The notes beneath the pieces are model-generated. The model saw nothing but the letters and a program-made list of their open reading frames with translations. It did not search any database and was not told the DNA's origin. Of a stretch of 64,000 nucleotides of DNA, positions 35,758 to 45,426 are shown in pieces. How positions within the stretch are numbered: the stretch's first letter is position 1; each line of letters begins with the position of its first letter. The position numbers were made by a program, and so were the translations under genes. Source of the DNA: Candidatus Obscuribacterales bacterium (GTDB lineage Bacteria > Cyanobacteriota > Vampirovibrionia > Obscuribacterales > Obscuribacteraceae); NCBI GenBank assembly GCA_020054205.1, contig JAGVLS010000045.1, positions 27,974 through 91,973 on the forward strand, given 5' to 3'.

Positions 35758-37206
35758 GTGCAATATCACAGCACAATTCTTGAAACAGTTGGTCTAACAC
35801 CACTAATTAAGCTTAGCAAAATTACACAAGGGCTGAAGCCATTAGTATTGGCCAAAGTAGAAGCATTTAACCCTGGCGGCTCTGTTAAAGATAGACCAGC
35901 GCTAAGAATGATTGAAGAAGCTGAAAAACAAGGACTATTAAAGCCAGGTGGAACCATCATTGAACCAACTTCAGGTAACACCGGCACTGGACTTGCTCAA
36001 ATTGCTGCTGTAAAAGGATATAAATGCATTCTCATTTGTCCAGATAAAGTTGCTCCAGAAAAAATAAATTTGTTGAAAGCTTATGGAGCTGAAGTAGTAA
36101 TTGTTCCTACTTCTGTATCAGCAAGCTCACATGAAAGTTATTATTCAGTTGCCAACAAGCTAACAAATGATATACCCGGTGCTTTTCAACCAAATCAATT
36201 TGCTAATCCAAATAATCCCATGGCTCATTATTTAACAACTGGGCCAGAAATATGGGAAGCAACTGAAGGCAAAATCACTTGTTTTGTAGCTGGAGTTGGC
36301 ACTGGCGGAACCATATGTGGTACAGCTAGATATTTAAAAGAAAAAAATAACAAAATTAAAATTGTTGGAGTAGACCCAGAAGGTTCAATTTATTCTGGTG
36401 ATATGGCACAACCTTACAAAGTAGAAGGTATTGGCGAAGATTTTATTCCACGCAATGTAGATTTGAAATTAATTGATGAAATCATACGTGTAAGTGATAA
36501 AGATTCATTTACTACGGCTCGCAGACTAGCACGTGAAGAAGGAATTTTAGTTGGTGGATCATCAGGTACAGCCGTGACTGCTGCTTTGCGTATTAGTCAA
36601 AACATGTCCAAAGACGATGTGATTGTGGTACTTCTGCCCGATGGCGGCAGAGGATATTTAAGCAAAATGTTTTCTGATGATTGGATGCGCGCTAGTGGAT
36701 TTTTACCAACACCAGAAGACAGTTATTATGTAAGTGATTTATTAGCGCGTAAAGCTAAACACAGCAAAATACCAACAATGATTGTCGTCAAACCAGAAGA
36801 CACTGTGCAAAGAGCAATAGATCTTATGCAAGAATATCAAATTGATCAATTGCCGGTTATCACTGAAAGCGGACAGAATGTTGGCTCGGTCAATGACATT
36901 ATTACTATGCAAGTTGTCTATGAAAGAAAAGATCCATCAAACATACCAATCAATTCAGTAATGGGTAAGCCATTCCCACAATTTGACAAACACGAAGAAA
37001 TAGAACAAGTCTATAAAGCTTTTCGTTTAGGAGTAGCCATGGTTGCTATTGCAGAAGAGCATAAAGTAATTGGTGTTTTGACCAAATTCGACATGATGGC
37101 TCACTTACGTGAAAACATCAAAGATATGATGGTTAATTTGCATGACACTATAAAAGACAAAGAAAAGATTGAAATACCTAATAAAGCTGTGAGGGCTAGA
37201 AAGTAA
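35758..37206 (+). CDS. cystathionine beta-synthase with regulatory CBS pair
   Basis: 482 residues, GTG start behind GGAGG. The PLP fold II core (1-330) has Lys44 in NPGGSVKDRPAL, the STSGNTGTGLAQ-like loop PTSGNTGTGLAQIAAVKG, GVGTGGTICGT and GGSSGTAVTAA. From about 340 a pair of CBS domains follows (TVQRAIDLMQEYQIDQLPVI; then EEIEQVYKAFRLGVAMVAIA). This full-length layout resembles eukaryotic-type CBS without the heme domain. It joins serine and homocysteine to cystathionine. The CBS pair probably senses an adenosyl ligand. Downstream enzyme is four bases away. Confidence 0.9.
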   Translation: MQYHSTILETVGLTPLIKLSKITQGLKPLVLAKVEAFNPGGSVKDRPALRMIEEAEKQGLLKPGGTIIEPTSGNTGTGLAQIAAVKGYKCILICPDKVAPEKINLLKAYGAEVVIVPTSVSASSHESYYSVANKLTNDIPGAFQPNQFANPNNPMAHYLTTGPEIWEATEGKITCFVAGVGTGGTICGTARYLKEKNNKIKIVGVDPEGSIYSGDMAQPYKVEGIGEDFIPRNVDLKLIDEIIRVSDKDSFTTARRLAREEGILVGGSSGTAVTAALRISQNMSKDDVIVVLLPDGGRGYLSKMFSDDWMRASGFLPTPEDSYYVSDLLARKAKHSKIPTMIVVKPEDTVQRAIDLMQEYQIDQLPVITESGQNVGSVNDIITMQVVYERKDPSNIPINSVMGKPFPQFDKHEEIEQVYKAFRLGVAMVAIAEEHKVIGVLTKFDMMAHLRENIKDMMVNLHDTIKDKEKIEIPNKAVRARK

Positions 37207-37210
37207 AAAT

Positions 37211-38374
37211 ATGAAATTCGCAACTAAAGCAATTCATGTTGGACAAGAACCAGAACCAAGGACAGGAGCTGTCACCACTCCCATTTATCAAACTTCTACA
37301 TATGCCCAAGACGAGTTAGGAAAACATAAAGGCTGGGAATATTCCAGAACTCATAATCCTACTCGTGACGCTTTAGAAGAATGTTTGGCATCACTTGAAA
37401 ATGGTAAATATGGTTTGGCTTTTTCATCAGGACTTGCCGCTACTAATACTGTCATGAATTTGTTATCCGCTGGCGATCATGTGGTGGTTGGTGAAGATGT
37501 ATACGGTGGCACATATAGAATATTTGAAAAGGTATTTCGTCGCTATGGAATAGAGTACACATATGTAGATTCCCAAGATGTACAAAATGCTTATAAAGCT
37601 ATAGAAAAAAACACTAAAATGATTTGGTTGGAAACTCCAACCAATCCTTTATTACGCATAGCTGACATTGGCGCTCATGTAAAATTAGCTAAAGAAAAGA
37701 AAATTATCTCAGTAGTAGATAATACATTTGCTAGTCCTTATTTCCAAAGACCTCTGGATTTAGGTACAGATATTGTTGTACACAGCACCACAAAATATAT
37801 GGGTGGACATAGCGATGTTGTGGGTGGAGCCATCATTACTTCATCTACAGATATGTATGAGACACTAAAATTTCATCAGAATGCCGTTGGCGCTGTGCCA
37901 GGACCATTTGATGCTTGGTTGGTGTTAAGAGGCTTAAAAACTTTATCTTTGAGAATGCAGCAGCATGAAAAAAATGCTTTAGCAATTGCTCAATTTTTAG
38001 AAAAACACCCAGCAATTGAAAAGGTTTATTATCCAGGATTAGCTAGTCATCCACAACACGATCTTGCTAAAAAACAAATGCATGGATTTGGCGGTATGGT
38101 TTCATGCGTCGTAAATGGCGGTATTGAATCAGCCAAGCAATTGTTACACAATACAAAACTATTTGCTTTAGCTGAAAGCTTAGGTGGCGTTGAATCACTT
38201 ATTGGACATCCATCTACAATGACACATGCCTCTATTCCACAAAATATTCGCGAAGAACGTGGCATAGTAGACGGACTAGTTCGGCTATCAGCTGGCATTG
38301 AAGATATTGATGATTTACTTAACGATTTAAAAAATGCATTGGCTTCCATCAACACAAAAGCAATGGCTAGATAA
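37211..38374 (+). CDS. cystathionine gamma-lyase/synthase
   Basis: 387 residues of the Cys/Met metabolism PLP family. Lys195 in VHSTTKYMGGHSD is the PLP lysine; the YSRTHNPTRDALE, SSGLAATNTV and TPTNPLLRI motifs and the C-terminal ESLGGVESLIGHPSTMTHASI block are intact. With a CBS gene four bases upstream, the lyase role (cystathionine to cysteine, reverse transsulfuration) is more likely than gamma-synthase, though sequence alone does not separate them. The kinase gene starts eight bases after its stop. Confidence 0.88.
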   Translation: MKFATKAIHVGQEPEPRTGAVTTPIYQTSTYAQDELGKHKGWEYSRTHNPTRDALEECLASLENGKYGLAFSSGLAATNTVMNLLSAGDHVVVGEDVYGGTYRIFEKVFRRYGIEYTYVDSQDVQNAYKAIEKNTKMIWLETPTNPLLRIADIGAHVKLAKEKKIISVVDNTFASPYFQRPLDLGTDIVVHSTTKYMGGHSDVVGGAIITSSTDMYETLKFHQNAVGAVPGPFDAWLVLRGLKTLSLRMQQHEKNALAIAQFLEKHPAIEKVYYPGLASHPQHDLAKKQMHGFGGMVSCVVNGGIESAKQLLHNTKLFALAESLGGVESLIGHPSTMTHASIPQNIREERGIVDGLVRLSAGIEDIDDLLNDLKNALASINTKAMAR

Positions 38375-38381
38375 CTAAGAG

Positions 38382-40067
38382 ATGACATCGCCGCCAGATC
38401 CATTAATCGGTACTTTCATAAATAACCGCTATGAAATTTTGTCTGTAATTGGTCGTGGTGGCATGAGCATAGTTTATAAAGCCAAAAACCCAGAAATGGG
38501 ACGTGATGTTGCTATTAAAATGCTCAAAGCTGAATTTATGACCGACAACGAAATGGTTGCACGCTTCTCAAGAGAAACAGCTGCTGCTCGCAGATTAGCA
38601 CATCGCAATCTTGTCACCGTGCATGATACAGGCATAGACGAACATGGCAATCCTTATTTGATTATGGATCATTTGGAAGGCATGCCCTTATCTGACACTA
38701 TTGAAAAAGAAGGGCGCTTACCTGTTAAGCGTTGCTTGAAAATTTTTGTACAAATTTGTAACGGCTTAGCTCATATGCATACGCACAATATCATTCATCG
38801 CGATATTAAGCCTGGCAATATAATGTTATTACAAACAGCCACTACTGAAGATTATGTGAAAATCTTTGATTTTGGTTTTGTCAAAATTTTACCTTATGGC
38901 AACGCACGATATCAAAAACTGACTCAATCAGGTGATGTTTTAGGAACACCTTTGTATATGAGTCCAGAACAATCATTAGGCAGAGAATTAGACACTCGCT
39001 CAGATATATATTCATTTGGTTGTGTTATGTATGAGTGCCTAACTGGGCAGGCACCATTAGTAGGTATCAATGTTGCTGCGACAATGCAAAAACAAATTAA
39101 AGAAATACCTAAATCTCTTGATGTAGCACGTCCTGATTTATATATACCAGAACAGCTAACAGAAATAATTTTTAAAACATTAGAAAAAGAGCCAAATGAT
39201 AGATATCAATCTATAGTCGATGTCAAACGCGACCTGGAAGCTATAAGCGAAGCGCTCCTAAAAAAGAAATCTACACAAGTCACAAAATTACCAGCTTTAT
39301 CTAAGCTCAAACAAAAGAAAAAGAACAAACAAAAATTTTCTCCAATTCCTACAATTGTTTTATCAACATTATTATTAGCAGTATTTGGCTTAGCAGCATT
39401 TTTGATTTTAAACCCTAATAATCGTCCAACAAGTATTTATCAATTACAACTAAGCATTGAAATAGACAAACATAGAAAAGTTGGACTAACTGCTTTTCAA
39501 AAAGGTGATTATAAACAAGCACAAATTCAGCTACAAACAGCATTAAACACTGCTACTAAAGCAAAAATGCCTGACAAAGAAACGTTGCTATATCAAGATA
39601 TGGCTAGATTATGTTTAGTAGAAAATAAATTACAAGAAGCTAGCACTTACGCCCATAAAGCCTTGAACTTACAAAAGACTTTCATTAATAATACAACTAG
39701 TTTATCAACGGCGCATACACTTGAAACGTTAGCATTGATTGCAATGGCAAATAATAACGATAAAGAAGCAGTAAATAATTGGCAAAAAATATTAGCAATT
39801 GAAGAAAATAATGAAAGTATTTCCAAGCAAGAACTAGCTAACACTTATCTAAGTCTGGCGTACTTATATGAAATCACCGATCAATTTGTTAAAGCAGATG
39901 AGTTTTATAAAAAAGCAATATTTGCCTTAGAGTCCGAACCAAAAATAGAAAGCACATTGCATAGTCATGCATTACATCAATATGCTCATTTTCTCCATAG
40001 AATGAACAAAAACGTGGAAGCGAGAAAATGGGAAATTAAAGCAAAAGCTTTAAGATCAATACATTAA
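38382..40067 (+). CDS. Ser/Thr protein kinase with TM segment and TPRs
   Basis: 561 residues. The kinase domain spans about 17-290: Gly loop IGRGGMSIVYKAK, Lys46 in VAIKML, HRDIKPGNIM near 138-147, DFG in IFDFGFVKI and the activation segment LGTPLYMSPEQSLG. All key residues are present. A Lys-rich juxtamembrane stretch and one membrane span near 321-343 (IVLSTLLLAVFGLAAFLIL) follow, then TPR-like helices over about 360-555 that would lie outside the inner membrane. Possible cotranscription with the transsulfuration genes (eight-base gap). The TPR part may sense a ligand or partner; targets are unknown. Confidence 0.9.
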   Translation: MTSPPDPLIGTFINNRYEILSVIGRGGMSIVYKAKNPEMGRDVAIKMLKAEFMTDNEMVARFSRETAAARRLAHRNLVTVHDTGIDEHGNPYLIMDHLEGMPLSDTIEKEGRLPVKRCLKIFVQICNGLAHMHTHNIIHRDIKPGNIMLLQTATTEDYVKIFDFGFVKILPYGNARYQKLTQSGDVLGTPLYMSPEQSLGRELDTRSDIYSFGCVMYECLTGQAPLVGINVAATMQKQIKEIPKSLDVARPDLYIPEQLTEIIFKTLEKEPNDRYQSIVDVKRDLEAISEALLKKKSTQVTKLPALSKLKQKKKNKQKFSPIPTIVLSTLLLAVFGLAAFLILNPNNRPTSIYQLQLSIEIDKHRKVGLTAFQKGDYKQAQIQLQTALNTATKAKMPDKETLLYQDMARLCLVENKLQEASTYAHKALNLQKTFINNTTSLSTAHTLETLALIAMANNNDKEAVNNWQKILAIEENNESISKQELANTYLSLAYLYEITDQFVKADEFYKKAIFALESEPKIESTLHSHALHQYAHFLHRMNKNVEARKWEIKAKALRSIH

Positions 40068-40071
40068 AATG

Positions 40072-41181
40072 CTATTTTTCGTAGGTAATACGATAAATAG
40101 CATTTGCTTTATCATCAGAAACTAAAAGTGATCCATCAGGCATCATCAATAAGTCAACTGGTCTGCCCCAAGCACCACCTGGTTGTAACCAACCAGCAGC
40201 AAATACTTCATACTTTATTGCTTTATTATTATCAAGGCGAACAAGTGTTATTCGATAGCCAGTTGGCTTGCTACGATTCCATGATCCGTGTTCAGCTATA
40301 AATATTTGATTTTTATATTCTTCTGGAAACATTTTGCCATTATAAAAACGCATACCTAAAGAGGCTACATGCGCCCCTAAATCTTGCGCTGTGGGAATAC
40401 AATCACTACATTTGCGTTTATGACCAAATTCTGGATCTTTAATATCTTTGCCAAAACAATAGGGAAAGCCAAAAAACATGTCTTTTTTAGGAGCATAATT
40501 TAATTCATCTGGTGGTAAATTATCACCCAACCAGTCACGTCCATTATCTGTAAACCACAATTCTTTCGTTAGCGGATGAAAGTCCAAACCAACTGAATTG
40601 CGTACACCTTTAGCATAAATTTCCAAATTAGTCCCATCTGGTTTCATACGCATAATGCTGCCATATCTTGCATCACTTTTTTCACAAACATTACATGGTG
40701 CACCAACAGGAATATACAACCAATTATCTGGGCTGAAACCAATATATTTCCATCCATGCCAAAAATCTTTTGGCAATGAATTATTCACAACTGACGGCTT
40801 AGCTGGTTTAAAATTATGCAAATTTGAAATTATATTATCGTATTTAAGTACTCTATTAACTTCAGCAACATACAAAGCACCATCTTTAAAAGCAACACCA
40901 TTAGGGTGATTTAGCTTTTTTACTAATTCTATAACTTCATCTGCTTTACCATCTTTATTTACATCGACAACAGCATAAACAACATCATTTAACGTACCGA
41001 CAAATACAACGCCATTGTCTCCTAGTGCCATGGATCTAGCACCATAAACACGATCGGCATACAAACTAATTTTAAATCCGGTAGGCATCACTATTTTTGT
41101 CAGTGGCAATTCTGCATGGACTTTTGTTGCACAAAAATAAAAAACACAAATTGCAATAAATAAATGCCTGAAAGTAGACAA
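40072..41181 (-). CDS. secreted sugar dehydrogenase (GSDH/sorbosone type)
   Basis: 369 residues. A signal peptide ends near residue 23 (ATKVHAELP). The beta-propeller carries typical glucose/sorbosone dehydrogenase motifs: LNHPNGVAFKDGALYVAEVNRV, GVRNSVGLDFHPLTKELWFTDNGRDW and EHGSWNRSKPTGYRI, with the closing DLLMMPDGSLLVSDDKANAIYRI. Relatives oxidise aldose-type sugars with PQQ as cofactor in the periplasm. No PQQ synthesis genes are in the window. Extra Cys pairs (CNVC; CSDC) could form disulfides or bind heme-like groups; no CxxCH motif is present. Confidence 0.82.
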   Translation of the reverse strand: MSTFRHLFIAICVFYFCATKVHAELPLTKIVMPTGFKISLYADRVYGARSMALGDNGVVFVGTLNDVVYAVVDVNKDGKADEVIELVKKLNHPNGVAFKDGALYVAEVNRVLKYDNIISNLHNFKPAKPSVVNNSLPKDFWHGWKYIGFSPDNWLYIPVGAPCNVCEKSDARYGSIMRMKPDGTNLEIYAKGVRNSVGLDFHPLTKELWFTDNGRDWLGDNLPPDELNYAPKKDMFFGFPYCFGKDIKDPEFGHKRKCSDCIPTAQDLGAHVASLGMRFYNGKMFPEEYKNQIFIAEHGSWNRSKPTGYRITLVRLDNNKAIKYEVFAAGWLQPGGAWGRPVDLLMMPDGSLLVSDDKANAIYRITYEK

Positions 41182-41229
41182 TGGCCAGCTCCATTCTTGT
41201 CATTAAGACAATAAAACAACTTTGCCATT

Positions 41230-41853
41230 CTAGCGGATATTTTTTGCTTTATTCAATAGTTTGCCTTTAACATCTTTCTTGGCAGCATACAAATTCGCAC
41301 TTACATCTGTTGTGCTGCCATATTGTCCATCTTTAGCATATGAATAAGTAGCTGGCACACTTTCTTCTTCTAATTCTTGATGAGACAAACGAATTCTGCC
41401 ATTTACATTTGTAGAAGCTGAATTGCGTGCAGCTGTTTTTACCGGTGGGGGGCTAACAATCACCACTGGTCTTGGTTTAACAAAAGCATTTGGTGATAAT
41501 TGTTGTGGTTTAACATATACACCAGAAGCTGGACGATTTATAAGTGATTTTCCAGAGGCATCTTTACCTGGCTCAACTTTAACAAAGCCTTGGTTATAAC
41601 TAGTCACAGGCAGCCAAGTCCAGCGTTTTAAATTAGGATTGCCATCAGTTAATGTCTTTTCCCAACCAGCATTATGAGTAGAGCCTGTGGTTACGCGATA
41701 AGAATAAGGTCTATTTATTGGTCTTGATGGTTTTAAAACTGTCCTAATAGTCTGATTATTAGAATCTTGCCCATAACATGTTTTTGAACTACTGAGTAAC
41801 AGTACCCCAAAAATTAGACCCCTCAGTCTATTATAATAAGTGTTGGCCTTCAT
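41230..41853 (-). CDS. secreted hypothetical protein
   Basis: 207 residues from the ATG at 41853, which has GGGAG ahead; the longer TTG reading from 41874 is less likely. A signal peptide covers residues 1-28 (LIFGVLLLSSSKTCYGQ). The mature chain is rich in Pro, Ser, Asn and Arg with little hydrophobic core (RPINRPYSYRVTTGSTHN, VVIVSPPPVKT), suggesting an extended or disordered envelope protein. No known domain. It sits between the sugar dehydrogenase (same strand) and the divergent metH. Confidence 0.5.
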   Translation of the reverse strand: MKANTYYNRLRGLIFGVLLLSSSKTCYGQDSNNQTIRTVLKPSRPINRPYSYRVTTGSTHNAGWEKTLTDGNPNLKRWTWLPVTSYNQGFVKVEPGKDASGKSLINRPASGVYVKPQQLSPNAFVKPRPVVIVSPPPVKTAARNSASTNVNGRIRLSHQELEEESVPATYSYAKDGQYGSTTDVSANLYAAKKDVKGKLLNKAKNIR

Positions 41854-41952
41854 CCTGACATCTCCCAACAACAATATACATGTAAAGTTTGGAATTTCAA
41901 GTAATAATTTGGGGTCAAATACCCTTTTTAACCTTAGTTTTTAGGTTTTTTC

Positions 41953-44900
41953 ATGGATTTTTTAACAGCTTTAAAAGAAAAAGTACTTATATTTGATGGC
42001 GCTATGGGCACAGCCATACATAGCTATAATCTTTCGCTGGAGAATGACTATAAAAGCTTAGAAAATTGTCCAGAAATTTTAGTTGATAGTCGCCCTGATA
42101 TTATTTCGCAAATACATGCTAATTATTTGCAAGTTGGTTGTGATGTTATTGAAACCAATACTTTTGGTGGCTCATCAATTGTATTAAATGAATTTGGCAT
42201 TGCTGAACGTTCTTATGAGCTTAACTTTAAAGCAGCAAAATTAGCTAAACAAATTGCAAACGACTATTCTAATAAACAAAAACGTTTTGTTTCTGGCTCA
42301 ATTGGTCCTACTACTAAATTGCCTTCTTTAGGACATATATCCTTTAACGATTTAAAAAATTCATATTCTACTCAAGTAGCTGGCTTAATTGATGGCGGAG
42401 TAGATGTATTACAGTTTGAAACTGGACAAGATTTGTTGCAAGCAAAAGCAGCAATTTCAGCTATAGGCGAATACTTAGCAAAAATTGGACGTCATTTACC
42501 AATTATTGTCCAAATTACCATTGAAGCCCCTCCTATTAGTACAATGCTAACTGGTTCTGACATTTCTTCTGCTTTGACTACACTAAATTCATTTCCCATT
42601 GATGTAATTGGTATTAATTGTGCCACTGGCCCAGCTGAAATGATTGATCCAATTAGTTATTTATGTCAAAACACCAATAAAGCAATATCTGTTTTACCCA
42701 ATGCTGGTTTACCAGAAAATATTGCTGGCAAAACTGTCTATAAACTTAGCCCAGATGAATTAGCACAATCATTACACAAATTTGTCAACGAATTAGGAGT
42801 CAATATTGTTGGTGGTTGTTGTGGCACTACACCAGAACATTTAGAAAAAGTTTGCAAACTTATTGGTAATACAAAACCAAAAAAACGCAATGTCAATGAA
42901 ATTTCAGCTGTAGCTAGTCTTTATACATCCGTACCTTTTAAACAAGACATTGCTCCTTTAATTGTCGGTGAGCGCACCAATACTAATGGCAGTCGCAAAT
43001 TTAAAGAATTATTGGAAAAAGAAGATTGGGATGGCATGGTAGCCATGGCGCGCGCGCAAGAAAAAGAAGGTGCGCACGTATTGGATGTTTGCACGGCTTA
43101 TGTTGGGCGCGACGAAATACGTGATATGTCGCATTACATCAAGCGTCTAAACACAGAAATTCAAATACCATTAGTAGTAGACACAACTGAATTTTCTGTT
43201 TTAGAAAAAACATTAACACTTATATCAGGTAAACCAATTGTCAATTCTATAAATCTTGAAGATGGCGAAAACAAAATGCTTGCTAAAGTAAATTTGATCA
43301 AAGAATATGGAGCTGCTGTTGTTGCCCTGACTATTGATGAGACAGGCATGGCACGCAAAGCAAAAGATAAACTTGCTATCGCTAAAAGAATTTATGACTT
43401 AGTAACTAAAGCTGGCATTAAAGCAAGTGACATCATTTTTGATGCACTTACTTTTACACTTTCCACTGGTAATGAAGAAGATAGAAGACTAGGAATGGAA
43501 ACACTGGAAGGCATTAGGCTAATAAAAGAAGCTATGCCAGAAGTCCATACAATATTAGGTGTAAGCAATATTTCTTTTGGCTTTGATGCGTCTATAAGGC
43601 AAAAGCTAAATTCAGTTTTCTTACACTATGCAGTAGATGCAGGCTTAGATATGGCTATTGTCAACGCGCAAAAAATCATACCTTTATATAAAATCGAAGA
43701 GGCAGAAAGAGAATTTCATAGAAAGCTTGTTTTTGATGAAAGAACAAAAGATTATGATCCTTTATTTGCTTTATTAGGCTATTACAAAAGCAAAAGCAAT
43801 ACTAAAACTAGCGAGAAAAAAACTGTTGTTTTAGAAATTGAAGATGCATTAAAACAAAGAATAATTGATGGTAATAGAGTAGATCTGGAAAAAGATTTAG
43901 ATAAAGCATTAAAAAAGCACAGCCCACTAGATATCATAAACAAAATTTTGTTAGACGGAATGAAAGTAGTAGGCGATTTATTTGGTGCTGGTAAAATGCA
44001 ATTGCCATTTGTTTTACAATCAGCAGAAACCATGAAAGCAGCAGTTAAATATTTAGAACAATTCATGGATAGAATTGAAGGTGTGAGCAGAGCAACAATG
44101 ATTTTAGCCACCGTAAAAGGCGATGTTCATGACATAGGTAAAAACCTGGTAGATATTATTCTCACTAATAATGGCTACAAAGTAATAAATCTTGGTATAA
44201 AGCAACCAATTGAAAATATAATTTCAGCTGCAGTAGAACATAAAGCAGATTGCATTGGCATGAGCGGCTTATTAGTAAAGTCTACTGTGATCATGAAAGA
44301 AAATCTTGAAATTTTAAATCAAAGAGGAATAAATATTCCAATTATACTGGGTGGAGCAGCTCTTACTCGCAGATATGTAGAACAAGATTGCCGTCAAGTA
44401 TATAAAGGCATATTATTATACGGACAAGATGCTTTTGATGATCTTAGATATATGGAAGCATTAGGAAATGGTGGCAAAAACAACTTATTACAATTTATTG
44501 AAGAAAAACCAATAATTGAAAAATGTATTGACGATGAAGACATAGAAACAGAAGAGACTATAAGCCCAATTGGCAATGACAAAAATGACAAAATTCGCTC
44601 TAGCGTAGCTAGAAATTTACCAACGATAAAGCCACCCTTTTGGGGCACACGTGTTATCGACACTATTTCTTTAGAAAAAATATTTCCATACTTAAACGAA
44701 ACTGTTTTAATTCGTGGACAATGGCGTGTACGACAACAAGAGATGTCCAAACAAGATTTCAACAAATTATTAGAAGAAAAAGTTTTTCCGATTTTAAATA
44801 AATTAAAAAAAGCAGTAATGAATAACAAATGGCTTATGCCCAAGGCCATTTATGGTTATTTCCCTTGCCAATCTCAAGGCAATGATTTAATTGTTTATAA

Positions 44901-45426
44901 AGAAGATTTAAAAACAGAACAATTACGCTTTAATTTTCCTAGACAAAAACATGGTCGTCATTTATGCATATCTGATTTTTTTGCTTCAGTTGATGAAGGC
45001 AAAATGGATGTATTAGCTGCCCAAGTAGTAACAATGGGCAAAGAAGCAAGCATTCACAGTGAAGAACTTTTCCAAGCTGATAAATATTCTGACTATTTAT
45101 ATTTCCATGGTCTTTCAGTAGAATTAGCAGAAGCCTTTGCAGAATATGTACATAAGCTCATCAGATTAGAACTCGGACTAACGCAAGATGATGCCAATGA
45201 CATCAAAAAATTGATTAATCAAGGCTATCGGGGTTCACGTTATAGTTTTGGTTATCCTGCTTGTCCTAATTTAGAAGATCAAAAACTTTTATTTGAATTA
45301 CTTGCTCCAGACCGTATTGATATTACTTTAACAGAAGAATTTCAAATTGTGCCCGAGCAAAGTACATCCGCTATCATAGTCACACATCCAGAAGCCAAAT
45401 ATTTTAATGTAATTACTAATACTTAG
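41953..45426 (+). CDS. metH: cobalamin-dependent methionine synthase
   Basis: 1157 residues with all MetH modules. The homocysteine domain (1-300) supplies zinc cysteines in GINCATG (about 223) and GGCCGTTPEH (about 289). The pterin domain starts at GERTNTNGSRKF (about 338). The B12 module has a cap then GDVHDIGKN with the cobalt-ligand His near 725. The activation domain (about 892 on) carries RGSRYSFGYPACP for SAM binding. Transfers a methyl from methyl-THF to homocysteine through cobalamin. Slightly shorter than E. coli MetH (1227). Its TAG stop interlocks with the stop of the convergent gene. Confidence 0.96.
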   Translation: MDFLTALKEKVLIFDGAMGTAIHSYNLSLENDYKSLENCPEILVDSRPDIISQIHANYLQVGCDVIETNTFGGSSIVLNEFGIAERSYELNFKAAKLAKQIANDYSNKQKRFVSGSIGPTTKLPSLGHISFNDLKNSYSTQVAGLIDGGVDVLQFETGQDLLQAKAAISAIGEYLAKIGRHLPIIVQITIEAPPISTMLTGSDISSALTTLNSFPIDVIGINCATGPAEMIDPISYLCQNTNKAISVLPNAGLPENIAGKTVYKLSPDELAQSLHKFVNELGVNIVGGCCGTTPEHLEKVCKLIGNTKPKKRNVNEISAVASLYTSVPFKQDIAPLIVGERTNTNGSRKFKELLEKEDWDGMVAMARAQEKEGAHVLDVCTAYVGRDEIRDMSHYIKRLNTEIQIPLVVDTTEFSVLEKTLTLISGKPIVNSINLEDGENKMLAKVNLIKEYGAAVVALTIDETGMARKAKDKLAIAKRIYDLVTKAGIKASDIIFDALTFTLSTGNEEDRRLGMETLEGIRLIKEAMPEVHTILGVSNISFGFDASIRQKLNSVFLHYAVDAGLDMAIVNAQKIIPLYKIEEAEREFHRKLVFDERTKDYDPLFALLGYYKSKSNTKTSEKKTVVLEIEDALKQRIIDGNRVDLEKDLDKALKKHSPLDIINKILLDGMKVVGDLFGAGKMQLPFVLQSAETMKAAVKYLEQFMDRIEGVSRATMILATVKGDVHDIGKNLVDIILTNNGYKVINLGIKQPIENIISAAVEHKADCIGMSGLLVKSTVIMKENLEILNQRGINIPIILGGAALTRRYVEQDCRQVYKGILLYGQDAFDDLRYMEALGNGGKNNLLQFIEEKPIIEKCIDDEDIETEETISPIGNDKNDKIRSSVARNLPTIKPPFWGTRVIDTISLEKIFPYLNETVLIRGQWRVRQQEMSKQDFNKLLEEKVFPILNKLKKAVMNNKWLMPKAIYGYFPCQSQGNDLIVYKEDLKTEQLRFNFPRQKHGRHLCISDFFASVDEGKMDVLAAQVVTMGKEASIHSEELFQADKYSDYLYFHGLSVELAEAFAEYVHKLIRLELGLTQDDANDIKKLINQGYRGSRYSFGYPACPNLEDQKLLFELLAPDRIDITLTEEFQIVPEQSTSAIIVTHPEAKYFNVITNT

